64,000 bases of DNA from Bradyrhizobium algeriense (GTDB lineage Bacteria; Pseudomonadota; Alphaproteobacteria; Rhizobiales; Xanthobacteraceae). The stretch covers positions 5,704,001-5,768,000 of the forward strand of contig NZ_JAZHRV010000001.1 in NCBI RefSeq assembly GCF_036924595.1, in the 5' to 3' direction. Under the pieces are notes generated by a model. It was not told where the DNA came from and searched no databases. It saw only the letters and a list, made by a program, of their open reading frames with translations. The position numbers and the translations under genes are program-made. Shown piece after piece: positions 16,964 to 25,523 of this stretch (positions are counted from its first letter, which is position 1; each line of letters opens with the position of its first letter).

Positions 16964-17239
16964 ATGACAGAACCCCATCGCCCGAGGGTAAAATACGTCA
17001 TCGGGCCTGACGGCAGCCCGTTGACAATTGCCGACCTGCCCGCGCCCGGCACGAAACGGTGGGTTATCCGCCGCAAGGCCGAGGTCGTTGCAGCGGTCCG
17101 CGGCGGCCTGCTCTCCCTCGAGGAAGCCTGCAGCCGTTATACCCTGACGGTCGACGAATTCCTGTCCTGGCAGTTTTCCATCGATCAGCATGGTCTGGCA
17201 GGTCTCCGGACCACCCGGATCCAGCAATATCGGCAGTAA
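16964..17239 (+). CDS. sciP: SciP-like CtrA inhibitor (DUF1153)
   Basis: 91 residues with the DUF1153 core: RVKYVIGPDGSPLTIADLP, then KRWVIRRKAEVVAAVRGGLL and a helix-turn-helix-like LEEACSRYTLTVDEFLSWQ. In Caulobacter, SciP binds CtrA and/or its target promoters and turns down CtrA-activated genes in the swarmer cell. The ATG at 16964 gives the normal length and start (MTEPHRPRVKYVIG). Its place between flagellar genes and directly upstream of a CtrA box fits that role. An intrinsic terminator follows, so it is a separate transcript from fliF. Confidence 0.88.
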   Translation: MTEPHRPRVKYVIGPDGSPLTIADLPAPGTKRWVIRRKAEVVAAVRGGLLSLEEACSRYTLTVDEFLSWQFSIDQHGLAGLRTTRIQQYRQ

Positions 17240-17265
17240 ACTCTCCCGAACCGAAAGATTTGATG

Positions 17266-17299
17266 AAAACCGGCTCCGTTTTGCGAAGCCGGTTTTTTT
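17266..17299 (+). terminator. Intrinsic terminator of sciP
   Basis: AAAACCGGCT pairs with AGCCGGTTTT across a short loop and runs into a seven-T tract. It separates sciP from the fliF promoter region. Confidence 0.85.
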
Positions 17300-17324
17300 C
17301 ATGTCGGAACTATTCGTGGCGGCT

Positions 17325-17342
17325 TTAACGGCTGTTAACCAT
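17325..17342 (+). promoter_or_regulatory. CtrA binding site upstream of fliF
   Basis: TTAA-N6-TTAACCAT: two TTAA half-sites separated by six bases, the second extended to the full TTAACCAT box known for CtrA in alphaproteobacteria. It ends about 68 bases before the fliF start. Confidence 0.75.
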
Positions 17343-17410
17343 ATGGAAACCATCCCCTAGGCAATAATTGCCCAGTCGGTCCCAGGGACCGAATCCCCTG
17401 GGGGCGGTTG

Positions 17411-19027
17411 GTGCAAAGTCTCGTTGCTTTCCTGAGAGGCCTCGGCGCGTCGCGGTTGATGGCCATGGTCGCGGTGACGACCGCGCTGCTCGGCTTCTTC
17501 GCCTTTGTCATCATGCGCGTCACGACGCCGCAGATGACCACCCTGTTCACCGACCTCTCCGCCGAAGATTCCTCCGGCATCATCAAGGATCTGGAACGCC
17601 AGGCGATTCCCTTCGAGCTGCGCAACGAAGGCGCCGTCATCATGGTGCCGAAGGACAAGGTCACGCGGCTGCGGATGAAGCTGGCCGAAAGCAATCTGCC
17701 CAAGGGCGGCGGAGTCGGTTACGAGATTTTCGACAAATCGGACGCCCTCGGCACCACGAGCTTCGTCCAGAACATCAATCATTTGCGCGCACTGGAGGGC
17801 GAACTCGCCCGCACCATCCGCGCCATCGACCGCATCCAGGCGGCCCGCGTGCATCTGGTGCTGCCGGAGCGGCCGCTGTTCTCGCGCGAAACGCCGGAGC
17901 CCTCGGCCTCGATCGTGCTGCGGGTGCGCGGCAGCCTCGAACCTCAGCAGATCCGCGCTATTCGCCATGTCGTCGCCTCCGCCGTCAACGGGCTGAAGCC
18001 GCAGCGGGTGTCGATCGTCGACGAGGCCGGCCGGTTGCTGGCCGACGGCGCCGGCAAGGACTCCGATAACGCGGTCGGCGACGAGCGCCGCACGGCGTTC
18101 GAGAAGCGCATGCGCAACGAGGTCGAGGCGATCGTCTCCTCGGTGGTCGGCCAGGGTCGCGCCCGCGTCCAGCTCACCGCCGATTTCGACTACAACAAGG
18201 TCACCCAGACCTCGGACAAGTTCGATCCCGAGGGCCGCGTGCTGCGCTCCACCCAGACCCGCGAGGAATCCTCGCTGACCGCCGAGAACAACGGCCAGGT
18301 GACGGTTAACAACGAACTGCCCGGCAACCAGACCAACACCACTGGGCCTGCGGCCCGCGACCAGAGCAAGAAGAGCGAAGAGACCAACAATTACGAGATT
18401 TCCCGCACCACCAAGACCGAGGTCACCGAGGCCGGACGGGTCAACCGGATCTCGGTCGCGGTGCTGGTCGACGGCGCCTATTCCAAGAACGAAAAAGGCG
18501 AAATGGTCTATCAGGACCGCAACAAGGAACAGCTCGACCGCATCGCCACCTTGGTCCGCTCGGCGATCGGCTTCGACCAGAAGCGCGGCGACCAGGTCGA
18601 GGTCGTCAATCTTCGCTTTGCCGAAGCGCCGACCGTGCCTGCGGTCGTTGAGCCGACCGGCCTTCTCGGCATGCTGCAGTTCACCAAGGATGACGTCATG
18701 TATGTCATCGAACTCGGCGTCATGATGCTGCTCGGCCTGGTGGTGCTGTTCATGGTGATCCGCCCGCTGGTCAAGCGCATCCTGGCTGCCGAAGTCATTC
18801 CCGCGCTGGCCGAACCGGCGCCGGCTTTGACCGACGGCACAGCCGAACTCGGGCCCGGGCAGGCGCTGATCGCCGGCAACAGCGGCACCGCCCAATTGAT
18901 CGACGTCGCCCAGGTCCAGGGCCAGGTCCACGCGCAGGCCGTGCACCGGGTCGGCGAACTGGCCGAACGAAATCCGAACGAGACCGCTTCCATTGTTCGC
19001 CAATGGCTCAGCGAACCCGCCGAGTGA
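17411..19027 (+). CDS. fliF: Flagellar MS-ring protein FliF
   Basis: 538 residues. A membrane helix lies near the N-terminus (about 15-38) and another near 430-450 (YVIELGVMMLLGLVVLFMVI). Between them is the periplasmic ring domain (TTLFTDLSAEDSSGIIKDLE, the KVTRLRMKLAESNLPKGGGV loop, LPERPLFSRETPEPSASIVL). The cytoplasmic tail ends in NETASIVRQWLSEP, the segment that binds FliG. GTG at 17411 gives MQSLVAFLRGLG, matching relatives; a TTG one codon earlier is possible. FliF builds the MS ring and is the first gene of the fliF-G-H-N-flbD run, placed behind a CtrA box. Confidence 0.94.
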   Translation: MQSLVAFLRGLGASRLMAMVAVTTALLGFFAFVIMRVTTPQMTTLFTDLSAEDSSGIIKDLERQAIPFELRNEGAVIMVPKDKVTRLRMKLAESNLPKGGGVGYEIFDKSDALGTTSFVQNINHLRALEGELARTIRAIDRIQAARVHLVLPERPLFSRETPEPSASIVLRVRGSLEPQQIRAIRHVVASAVNGLKPQRVSIVDEAGRLLADGAGKDSDNAVGDERRTAFEKRMRNEVEAIVSSVVGQGRARVQLTADFDYNKVTQTSDKFDPEGRVLRSTQTREESSLTAENNGQVTVNNELPGNQTNTTGPAARDQSKKSEETNNYEISRTTKTEVTEAGRVNRISVAVLVDGAYSKNEKGEMVYQDRNKEQLDRIATLVRSAIGFDQKRGDQVEVVNLRFAEAPTVPAVVEPTGLLGMLQFTKDDVMYVIELGVMMLLGLVVLFMVIRPLVKRILAAEVIPALAEPAPALTDGTAELGPGQALIAGNSGTAQLIDVAQVQGQVHAQAVHRVGELAERNPNETASIVRQWLSEPAE

Positions 19028-19033
19028 CCTGAC

Positions 19034-20116
19034 ATGGCCGTACCGCAAACCAACAATGCCAACGACATCACCACCGTCATCTCGGCGCTGGCGAGCCGTC
19101 AGAACTCCCGGCCCAAGGGCAAGCCGTTGAGCGGCCCGAAGCGCGCCGCCATCCTGATGCTGGCGCTGGGCGAACAATATGGCGGCAAGGTCTGGGGACT
19201 CCTTGCTGACGACGAGGTGCGTGAACTGTCGATCCATATGTCGACGCTCGGCACCGTCGAGGCCGATGTCGTGGAAGACCTGCTGCTCGAATTCGTTTCG
19301 CGGATGTCGGCATCCGGCGCCCTGATGGGCACCTTCGACGCCACCGAACGGCTGTTGCAGCAATATCTGCCGTCCGAGCGCGTCACAGGCATCATGGACG
19401 AAATTCGCGGCCCCGCCGGCCGCAACATGTGGGAGAAGCTCTCCAACGTGCAGGAAGAGGTGCTCGCCAACTACCTCAAGAACGAATACCCGCAGACTAT
19501 TGCCGTTGTGCTGTCGAAGCTGAAGCCGGAGCACGCCGCGCGCGTGCTGGCGATCCTGCCCGAAGATCTCGCGCTCGACGTGGTCGGCCGCATGCTGAAG
19601 ATGGAAGCGGTGCAAAAGGAAGTCATCGAGCGCGTCGAGCAGACGCTGCGCACCGAATTCATGTCCAATTTGTCGCAGACCCGCCGCCGCGACGCCCACG
19701 AGGTGATGGCCGAAATCTTCAACAATTTCGACCGCCAGACCGAAACCCGCTTCATCACCTCGCTGGAAGAGGAAAACCGCGAATCCGCCGAGCGCATCAA
19801 GGCGCTGATGTTCACCTTCGACGACCTCATCAAGCTCGACTCCGCCTCGGCCCAGACGCTGATGCGTAATATCGACAAGGCCAAGCTCGGCATCGCGCTG
19901 AAGAGCGCCAATGAGGAGGTACGTGCCTTCTTCCTCGGCAACATGTCGTCGCGCGCCGGCAAGATGCTGATGGACGACATGGCGGCGATGGGACCGGTTC
20001 GGCTGCGCGACGTCGACGAGGCGCAGGCGCTGCTCGTCAACCTCGCCAAGGACATGGCCGCCAAGGGCGAAATCACGCTGACCAAGAACCGCGCCGACGA
20101 CGAGCTGGTGTACTGA
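19034..20116 (+). CDS. fliG: Flagellar motor switch protein FliG
   Basis: 360 residues with the three FliG domains. The N-terminal part ([20 protein letters not shown]) contacts FliF; the middle domain carries [20 protein letters not shown] and [20 protein letters not shown]; the C-terminal charged torque helix region reads [20 protein letters not shown]. FliG couples stator ion flow to rotation. It starts 6 bases after fliF, and its TGA overlaps the fliH ATG (TGATG), showing translational coupling. Confidence 0.95.
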   Translation: MAVPQTNNANDITTVISALASRQNSRPKGKPLSGPKRAAILMLALGEQYGGKVWGLLADDEVRELSIHMSTLGTVEADVVEDLLLEFVSRMSASGALMGTFDATERLLQQYLPSERVTGIMDEIRGPAGRNMWEKLSNVQEEVLANYLKNEYPQTIAVVLSKLKPEHAARVLAILPEDLALDVVGRMLKMEAVQKEVIERVEQTLRTEFMSNLSQTRRRDAHEVMAEIFNNFDRQTETRFITSLEEENRESAERIKALMFTFDDLIKLDSASAQTLMRNIDKAKLGIALKSANEEVRAFFLGNMSSRAGKMLMDDMAAMGPVRLRDVDEAQALLVNLAKDMAAKGEITLTKNRADDELVY

Positions 20117-20742
20117 TGGCCGCACCCGCAAAATTCCTGTTCGACACGGACTTCGCGGCGCCAGACAGGACGCGCGAGCGTGCCGCCACGGCCGCCGAGA
20201 TCGCGCAAAAGGTCGCGGAGGCCGAGGCACGCGCCTACCGCGCCGGCTACGAGGCGGCCCAGCACGAGGCCAGGGTGGAGAGCGACCGCCGCGCGGCGCT
20301 GGCGCTGGAAGAGATCGGCATCACCATCCGCGGCATCGCCACGCGTTTCTCCGGCATCGAGGCCAGGATGGAGACCGAGGCCGTCGATGTCGCGGTCGCG
20401 GTGGCGCGCAAGCTGTGCAGCGAACTGGTTGCCCGCGAGCCGCTTGGCGACATCATGGCGCTGGTCAGCGACTGCTTCTCCCATCTGGTTGCCACCCCGC
20501 ATCTCGTCGTTCGCATCAACGACCAGCTCTACGAGGCCGCCCGCGAGAACATCGAACGGCGGGCAGCCCAAAGCGGCTTCGAGGGCCGGCTGGTGATCCT
20601 AGCCGAGCCCGGAATTGCGACCGGCGACTGCCGGATCGAATGGGCCGACGGCGGCGTGGTGCTGGAACGCGCGGTCATCGAAGCGAAGATCAGCGAACTC
20701 GTCGGGCGCTATCTGGCGTCCCGCGATCAGGCCGGAACGTAG
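20116..20742 (+). CDS. fliH: Flagellar assembly protein FliH-like (FlbE type)
   Basis: 208 residues, with a charged Ala/Glu-rich coiled N-terminal half (AAEIAQKVAEAEARAYRAGY) that includes the A-x-x-A-G-Y-x-A-A pattern typical of FliH, and a C-terminal globular part with the conserved GDCRIEWADGGV segment. FliH regulates the export ATPase FliI. In alphaproteobacteria this position is held by the divergent FliH also called FlbE. It is coupled to fliG by an overlapping stop/start. Confidence 0.85.
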   Translation: MAAPAKFLFDTDFAAPDRTRERAATAAEIAQKVAEAEARAYRAGYEAAQHEARVESDRRAALALEEIGITIRGIATRFSGIEARMETEAVDVAVAVARKLCSELVAREPLGDIMALVSDCFSHLVATPHLVVRINDQLYEAARENIERRAAQSGFEGRLVILAEPGIATGDCRIEWADGGVVLERAVIEAKISELVGRYLASRDQAGT

Positions 20743-20761
20743 AGGCCATGAGGACTGAACC

Positions 20762-21112
20762 ATGAGTGATACCGACGCACAGGTACCGTTGCCGGATCTC
20801 AACGCCGCGGACGCCCCGCCGATCGATGATCTCGCCTACAACGAGGACGAACAGGCCTCGCGCATCGCGGCCGACCTCGAAGCCGTGTTCGACGTGCCGG
20901 TGCAGGTCTCGGCCGTGCTCGGCCGCTCCAAGATGGACGTCGGCGAGCTGTTGAAGCTCGGCCCCGGCACCGTGCTCGAACTGGACCGCCGCGTCGGCGA
21001 AGCCATCGACATCTACGTCAACAACCGCCTGGTGGCGCGTGGCGAGGTCGTGCTGGTCGAAGACAAGCTCGGCGTCACCATGACGGAAATCATCAAGGCG
21101 GAACGCAGCTAA
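20762..21112 (+). CDS. fliN: Flagellar motor switch protein FliN
   Basis: 116 residues. After a short acidic leader comes a SPOA domain: VFDVPVQVSAVLGRSKMDVG, then ELLKLGPGTVLELDRRVGEA and DIYVNNRLVARGEVVLVEDK, ending LGVTMTEIIK. FliN forms the lower C-ring and is where CheY acts together with FliM. The gene lies in the fliF-G-H-N-flbD order common in alphaproteobacteria. Confidence 0.95.
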   Translation: MSDTDAQVPLPDLNAADAPPIDDLAYNEDEQASRIAADLEAVFDVPVQVSAVLGRSKMDVGELLKLGPGTVLELDRRVGEAIDIYVNNRLVARGEVVLVEDKLGVTMTEIIKAERS

Positions 21113-21167
21113 TAGTTTTGGCGACACGCGCCGCGAACGGCGCGAACAGACGAACAGGAGATAAAAA

Positions 21168-22547
21168 ATGCGGCTTCTCATCGTTGGCACCTTGAAGGGC
21201 CAACTCACGACCGCCACCAAGATCGCGATGGAAAACGGCGCATCGGTGACCCACGCCGAGGCGATCGAACAGGCGATGGCCGTGCTGCGCGGCGGCAAGG
21301 GCGCCGACCTCCTGCTGGTCGACGTCGCCCTCGACATCCGCGACCTGGTGATGCGGCTGGAAGCCGAGCACATCCACGTGCCGATCGTGGCCTGCGGCAT
21401 CTCCAACGACGCCCGCGCTGCGGTCGCCGCTATCCATGCCGGCGCCAAGGAATACATCCCGCTGCCGCCCGATCCGGAACTGATCGCCGCGGTGCTCGCC
21501 GCCGTCGCCAACGATTCACGCGATCTGGTCTATCGCGACGAAGCCATGGGCAAGGTGATCAAGCTGGCGCAGCAGATCGCAGGCTCGGATGCCTCCGTGA
21601 TGATCACCGGCGAATCCGGGACCGGCAAGGAAGTGCTGGCGCGCTACGTCCACTCGCGCTCGACCCGCGCCAAGCGGCCGTTCATCTCGATCAATTGCGC
21701 GGCGATCCCTGAGCATCTGCTGGAGTCCGAACTGTTCGGCCACGAGAAGGGCGCCTTCACTGGCGCCGTCGCCCGCCGCATCGGCAAGTTCGAGGAAGCG
21801 ACCGGCGGCACGCTGCTGCTCGACGAAATCTCGGAGATGGACGTCCGCCTGCAATCCAAACTGCTGCGCGCCATCCAGGAACGCGTCATCGACCGCGTCG
21901 GCGGCACCAAGCCGGTGCCGGTCGATATCCGCATCATCGCGACCTCGAACCGCAATCTCTCCGAGGCCGTGCGCGAAGGCACGTTCCGCGAGGACCTGCT
22001 GTTCCGTCTTAACGTCGTCAACCTGAAGATCCCGCCGCTGCGCGACCGTCCGGCCGACATCCTCGAACTGGCGCAGCATTTTGCGAAGAAATATGCCGAC
22101 GCCAACGGCGTGCCGCTGCGCCCGATCTCGGCCGACGCAAGGCGCGTGCTGACGTCGAACCGCTGGCAGGGCAACGTCCGCGAACTGGAAAACACTATCC
22201 ATCGTTCGGTGCTGATGGCGCAGGGCGACGAGATCGGCGCCGACGCGATCCTGACGCCTGACGGTGACCGCCTCGACCTCGCCAAGACCGCGCCGGCGGT
22301 GGCGCACGCGACCTTTGCCGCCGAGCAGGTCACCCGCGCTTTGGTCGGCCGCACCGTGGCCGACGTCGAGCGCGACCTGATCCTGGAGACGCTCAAGCAC
22401 TGCCTCGGCAACCGCACCCATGCCGCCAACATCCTCGGCATCTCGATCCGCACGCTGCGCAACAAGCTGAACGAATATGCCGACGGCGGCATTCCGATCA
22501 CCCCGGCGGGCGCGGGTGAGCATCAGCGTTTTGTCGCGGCGGGTTAA
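21168..22547 (+). CDS. flbD: Sigma-54-dependent flagellar regulator FlbD
   Basis: 459 residues. Domain order: a receiver-like domain (about 1-115), an AAA+ domain with Walker A GESGTGKE (148-155), the sigma-54 contact loop GAFTGA (195-200) and Walker B LLLDEIS (about 216-222), and a C-terminal Fis-type helix-turn-helix (about 405-440; NRTHAANILGISIRTLRNKL). The receiver starts MRLLIVGTL and lacks the paired acidic residues of a normal phospho-pocket, although Asp52 and a Lys near 94 remain; FlbD of Caulobacter is likewise not controlled in the classical way but through FliX. It should activate the fliK promoter at 14361. GGAGATAAAAA precedes the ATG. Confidence 0.93.
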   Translation: MRLLIVGTLKGQLTTATKIAMENGASVTHAEAIEQAMAVLRGGKGADLLLVDVALDIRDLVMRLEAEHIHVPIVACGISNDARAAVAAIHAGAKEYIPLPPDPELIAAVLAAVANDSRDLVYRDEAMGKVIKLAQQIAGSDASVMITGESGTGKEVLARYVHSRSTRAKRPFISINCAAIPEHLLESELFGHEKGAFTGAVARRIGKFEEATGGTLLLDEISEMDVRLQSKLLRAIQERVIDRVGGTKPVPVDIRIIATSNRNLSEAVREGTFREDLLFRLNVVNLKIPPLRDRPADILELAQHFAKKYADANGVPLRPISADARRVLTSNRWQGNVRELENTIHRSVLMAQGDEIGADAILTPDGDRLDLAKTAPAVAHATFAAEQVTRALVGRTVADVERDLILETLKHCLGNRTHAANILGISIRTLRNKLNEYADGGIPITPAGAGEHQRFVAAG

Positions 22548-22559
22548 GCAAGACCCTCA

Positions 22560-22639
22560 ACGTCATTGCGAGCGGAGCGAAGCAATCCATGCACCACAGG
22601 CGGAGAGGTGGATTGCTTCGCTACGCTCGCAATGACGTT
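22560..22639. repeat. Palindromic REP-like element (CGTCATTGCGAGCG type)
   Basis: Long inverted arms: GTCATTGCGAGCGGAGCGAA at the left and its near reverse complement TTCGCTACGCTCGCAATGAC at the right, around a short core. The same family occurs at 61790-61875. It could act as a transcript-end hairpin for flbD. It also contributes the final codons and stop of the small minus-strand gene at 22621-22800. Confidence 0.85.
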
Positions 22640-22800
22640 GAGACACCGGAATAACTAGGCGCGTCGGGCTTGCGAAAGATGCGAATGGGATCGCCGGGCT
22701 GCAGGTCGCGCCCGGTAAAGACCGCATAGGCGTACAGCGCGAGATAAGCGATCGCGACTGCGCCGATTCCGTAAAATACCCAGGTCGCCAATCGCTTCAT
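22621..22800 (-). CDS. Small membrane protein, 59 residues, function unknown
   Basis: The frame begins MKRLATWVFYGIGAVAIAYL and continues with one membrane helix (about 6-29), then a short hydrophilic tail containing TGRDLQPGDPIRIFRKPDAP. One transmembrane helix plus a tail is plausible for a real short protein, and codon use matches the genome. The last residues (STSLRA) and the TAG come from the adjacent REP-like element, so the original C-terminus was probably replaced. The role is unknown. Confidence 0.6.
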   Translation of the reverse strand: MKRLATWVFYGIGAVAIAYLALYAYAVFTGRDLQPGDPIRIFRKPDAPSYSGVSTSLRA

Positions 22801-22863
22801 CAGACAGTCGCACCACGTTGAGCCTTCGCTAGGCTAACACACCGTGGGGCACCGGCCCAACCA

Positions 22864-24072
22864 CTATCCCGCCGCCACTTTCTGCGCCGGCGCGACGTTG
22901 ACTGCGAGCTTGCCGTAACGATCCCTGAACGCCTCGGTGTCGATCTCCTCAAGCTGGATCGCCCCGCTCATTACGCCCTTCTTCCACGCGTCATGCTCGG
23001 GGTCGTTCTGGAATTCCGGCATCACTTCCTTGCCGAACAGCTCGAGCGACTCGCAGATATGCTCATGGGTGTTCTTGCCCGCCTGGTTGAGCAGGATCAC
23101 CTGGTCGATATGGGAGGAGCGGAAACGCCGCAGCTTCCTTCGGATGGTTTCCGGTGAACCGATCAGGCCGCCGCGCAGCGCCGCCTCCTGCGCCTCCGGA
23201 TTGTCGCGCTTCCACTTGTTGTACTCGTCCCACATGTTGACCGTGCCCGGGTCCGGGCGCTGCCGATTCTGCGCCGCGCCGTAATAGCGCAGCGCGAACT
23301 GGAAGAAGGTGGCGCCGTCGGCGCGGGCGCGCGCTTCCTCGTCGGTCTTGGCGCACATGAAAAACGAGACCAGCGCCATGTTCGGATTGATCTCGTAATC
23401 GGCGAGCTTCTTTAAGCGCTTGGTGATCGCGTTGTAATAAGCGTGCACCCAGGCATGCGCCGCTTCCGCGCTGACAAACTGGAAGCCGAGCGCGCCAAAG
23501 CCGTTCTCGCCGGCGCGCTCAATGGTCGGCAGTTGCGAGCACGCCATCCACAGTGGCGGATGCGGCTTCTGGACAGGCTTGGGCACCACGTTGCGCAGGG
23601 GAATGTCGAAATACTTGCCATGATGCTCAGTGCCGACTTTCGTGAACATCGGAAAGATCGCTGCGACAGCCTCCTCGAACACCTCGCGCTTGGTCTCCAT
23701 GTCGCGGCCGAACGGCGTCAGCTCGGTGATCGACGCGCTTTCGCCCATGCCGAATTCGCAGCGGCCGTTGCTCAGGAGATCGAGCACCGCAACCCGCTCG
23801 GCGACCCGGGCGGGATGGTTGGTGGTGAGTTGAAAAATGCCGTGTCCGAGCCGGATATTTTTGGTCCGCTGGCTGGCCGCAGCCAGAAAGGATTCCGGCG
23901 CGGGCGAGTGCGAATATTCTTCGAGGAAATGATGTTCCACCACCCAGGCGTGGTCATAGCCAAGCCGGTCGGCGGTCTCGAGTTGGGTCAGCGCGTTCTG
24001 GTAGAGCCGGAGCTCGTCGCCCTCTCCCCATGGGCGCGGCAGTTGCAGCTCGTAAAAGATGCCGAATTTCAT
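22864..24072 (-). CDS. LLM-class flavin-dependent oxidoreductase (bacterial luciferase-like monooxygenase)
   Basis: 402 residues in the luciferase-like TIM-barrel family: MKFGIFYELQLPRPWGEGDE, DRLGYDHAWVVEHHFLEEYS, RTKNIRLGHGIFQLTTNHPA, RVAVLDLLSNGRCEFGMGES, and a later GSPETIRRKLRRFRSSHIDQ. These enzymes use reduced FMN or F420 to oxygenate small organics; the substrate cannot be read. The ATG at 24072 follows GGGAGG by 5 bases, which rules out a longer frame starting near 24195. Its 5' end faces the divergent helicase gene across 200 bases. Confidence 0.88.
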   Translation of the reverse strand: MKFGIFYELQLPRPWGEGDELRLYQNALTQLETADRLGYDHAWVVEHHFLEEYSHSPAPESFLAAASQRTKNIRLGHGIFQLTTNHPARVAERVAVLDLLSNGRCEFGMGESASITELTPFGRDMETKREVFEEAVAAIFPMFTKVGTEHHGKYFDIPLRNVVPKPVQKPHPPLWMACSQLPTIERAGENGFGALGFQFVSAEAAHAWVHAYYNAITKRLKKLADYEINPNMALVSFFMCAKTDEEARARADGATFFQFALRYYGAAQNRQRPDPGTVNMWDEYNKWKRDNPEAQEAALRGGLIGSPETIRRKLRRFRSSHIDQVILLNQAGKNTHEHICESLELFGKEVMPEFQNDPEHDAWKKGVMSGAIQLEEIDTEAFRDRYGKLAVNVAPAQKVAAG

Positions 24073-24272
24073 TACGCCTCCCAAGGACCGCTTGTTATGA
24101 CCGCTTGTTGTTTTCAGGCAGTGTATTCGCCATGCATCCCAAGTCCAGCCTCGACCGCGAAACAGCAATTCCGTGGCGCGGAAGCAGCCTTGCATGGAGC
24201 GCGCGAATGGTTAGCTTTACGCTTCCGTTGAGTCGCGGCCTCACCGCCCGCTCTGCTCTCCATCTGGGCCCC

Positions 24273-25388
24273 ATGACCACGTTCACGCCGCATCAGGATT
24301 CCGCGCTGAAGGCCGTTGCCGACTGGCTGAAGGCCAAGCCCGGCAGGGGCGGCACGCCGCCGGTGTTTCGCCTGTTCGGCTATGCCGGCACCGGCAAGAC
24401 CACGCTGGCGCGGCACATCGCCGAAGGCGTCGATGGCGAGGTGAAGTATGCCGCCTTCACCGGCAAGGCCGCGCTGGTGATGCGCAACAAGGGCTGCGAC
24501 AACGCCTCCACCATTCACTCGCTGATCTATCGCGCCAAGGAATCCGGCGTCGAGCAGCCGAGCTTTGAGCTGTGGGACGACGCGCCCGCTTCCAAGGCAA
24601 AGCTCATCGTGATCGACGAATGCTCGATGGTCGATGCCGAACTCGGCCGCGACCTGATGTCGTTCGACTGTCCCCTGCTCGTGCTCGGCGATCCCGCGCA
24701 ATTGCCGCCGATCCAGGGCGGCGGCTTCTTCACCGACTGCGAGCCCGACGCGATGCTGACCGAGGTGCATCGCCAGGCGCAGGACGATCCGATCGTGCGA
24801 ATGTCGATGGATATCCGCGAGGGGCGCGAACTCGAAATCGGCCGCCATGGCGAGAGCGAGGTGGTGCCGCGCAGCGAACTCGATCCGGATCGCGTGATGG
24901 GCGCCGACCAGGTGCTGGTCGGCCGCAACAACACCCGCCGCGCCTACAACATGCGCGTTCGCCAGAAACAGAACATCGAGGACCCCTTTCCGGTGGCCGG
25001 CGACAAGCTGGTCTGCCTGCGCAACAACCGCAAGAAAGGCCTGTTCAACGGCGGGCTGTGGCGGGTGAAGTCGCGCACCCAACCGCGAGCGAAATCAAAA
25101 ATCCTGACCATGCGGCTCTCGCCCGACGAAGAGTTCGGCCACAAGGTCACCAAGGTCTCGGTGCGCCACGACTGCTTCGAGGGCGGTATCGAGGCGATCC
25201 CGTGGGAGGAGCGCAAGCCCTATGACGAGTTCGACTATGGCTACGTGCTCACCGTGCACAAGTCGCAGGGCTCGCAATGGGACGACGTGGTGCTGTTCGA
25301 CGAGAGCTTTGCGTTCCAGGACAGCCGGGCAAGATGGCTCTACACGGGGATTACACGCGCGGCGAAGCGGCTGAGCGTGGTGGTGTAG
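24273..25388 (+). CDS. RecD-like ATP-dependent DNA helicase (Dda/UvrD_C_2 type)
   Basis: 371 residues. Walker A GYAGTGKTT (about 36-44), Walker B LIVIDECSM (111-119), motif III GDPAQLPP (139-146) and late motifs VLTVHKSQGSQW and YTGITRA are all present, so it is a compact superfamily 1B helicase like phage Dda or RecD2 without the N-terminal extension. The start MTTFTPHQD at 24273 is the natural one; the upstream in-frame sequence is not protein-like. It may be a repair or replication-restart helicase. It ends just before a palindromic element shared with the convergent caspase gene. Confidence 0.88.
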   Translation: MTTFTPHQDSALKAVADWLKAKPGRGGTPPVFRLFGYAGTGKTTLARHIAEGVDGEVKYAAFTGKAALVMRNKGCDNASTIHSLIYRAKESGVEQPSFELWDDAPASKAKLIVIDECSMVDAELGRDLMSFDCPLLVLGDPAQLPPIQGGGFFTDCEPDAMLTEVHRQAQDDPIVRMSMDIREGRELEIGRHGESEVVPRSELDPDRVMGADQVLVGRNNTRRAYNMRVRQKQNIEDPFPVAGDKLVCLRNNRKKGLFNGGLWRVKSRTQPRAKSKILTMRLSPDEEFGHKVTKVSVRHDCFEGGIEAIPWEERKPYDEFDYGYVLTVHKSQGSQWDDVVLFDESFAFQDSRARWLYTGITRAAKRLSVVV

Positions 25389-25392
25389 ACAC

Positions 25393-25515
25393 CGTCATTC
25401 CGGGGCGATGCGAAGCATCGAAACGATGTGCAATTGCACATCGGAGAATCTCGAGATTCCCCGATGCGCAATTGCGCATCTGAGGTCTGGTGCTACGCAC
25501 CATCCCGGAATGACG
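25393..25515. repeat. Palindromic REP-like element (CGTCATTCCGGG type)
   Basis: Inverted ends CGTCATTCCGGG (25393) and CCCGGAATGACG (25515), with an inner 20-bp perfect palindrome cgatgtgcaattgcacatcg and a degenerate copy (GATGCGCAATTGCGCATC). The same family is at 29147-29244. It separates two convergent genes and could terminate both. Confidence 0.85.
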
Positions 25516-25523
25516 CTGGCGCG

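Noticed and set aside
17357..20230. A 957-codon open frame antisense to fliF and fliG
   Set aside because: Its translation is His/Asp/Gln/Arg-rich and mirrors the codon bias of the sense genes; the sense strand has well-defined flagellar proteins.
24073..24195. Upstream extension of the LLM monooxygenase
   Set aside because: GGGAGG lies directly before the ATG at 24072, and the extra residues are not family-like.
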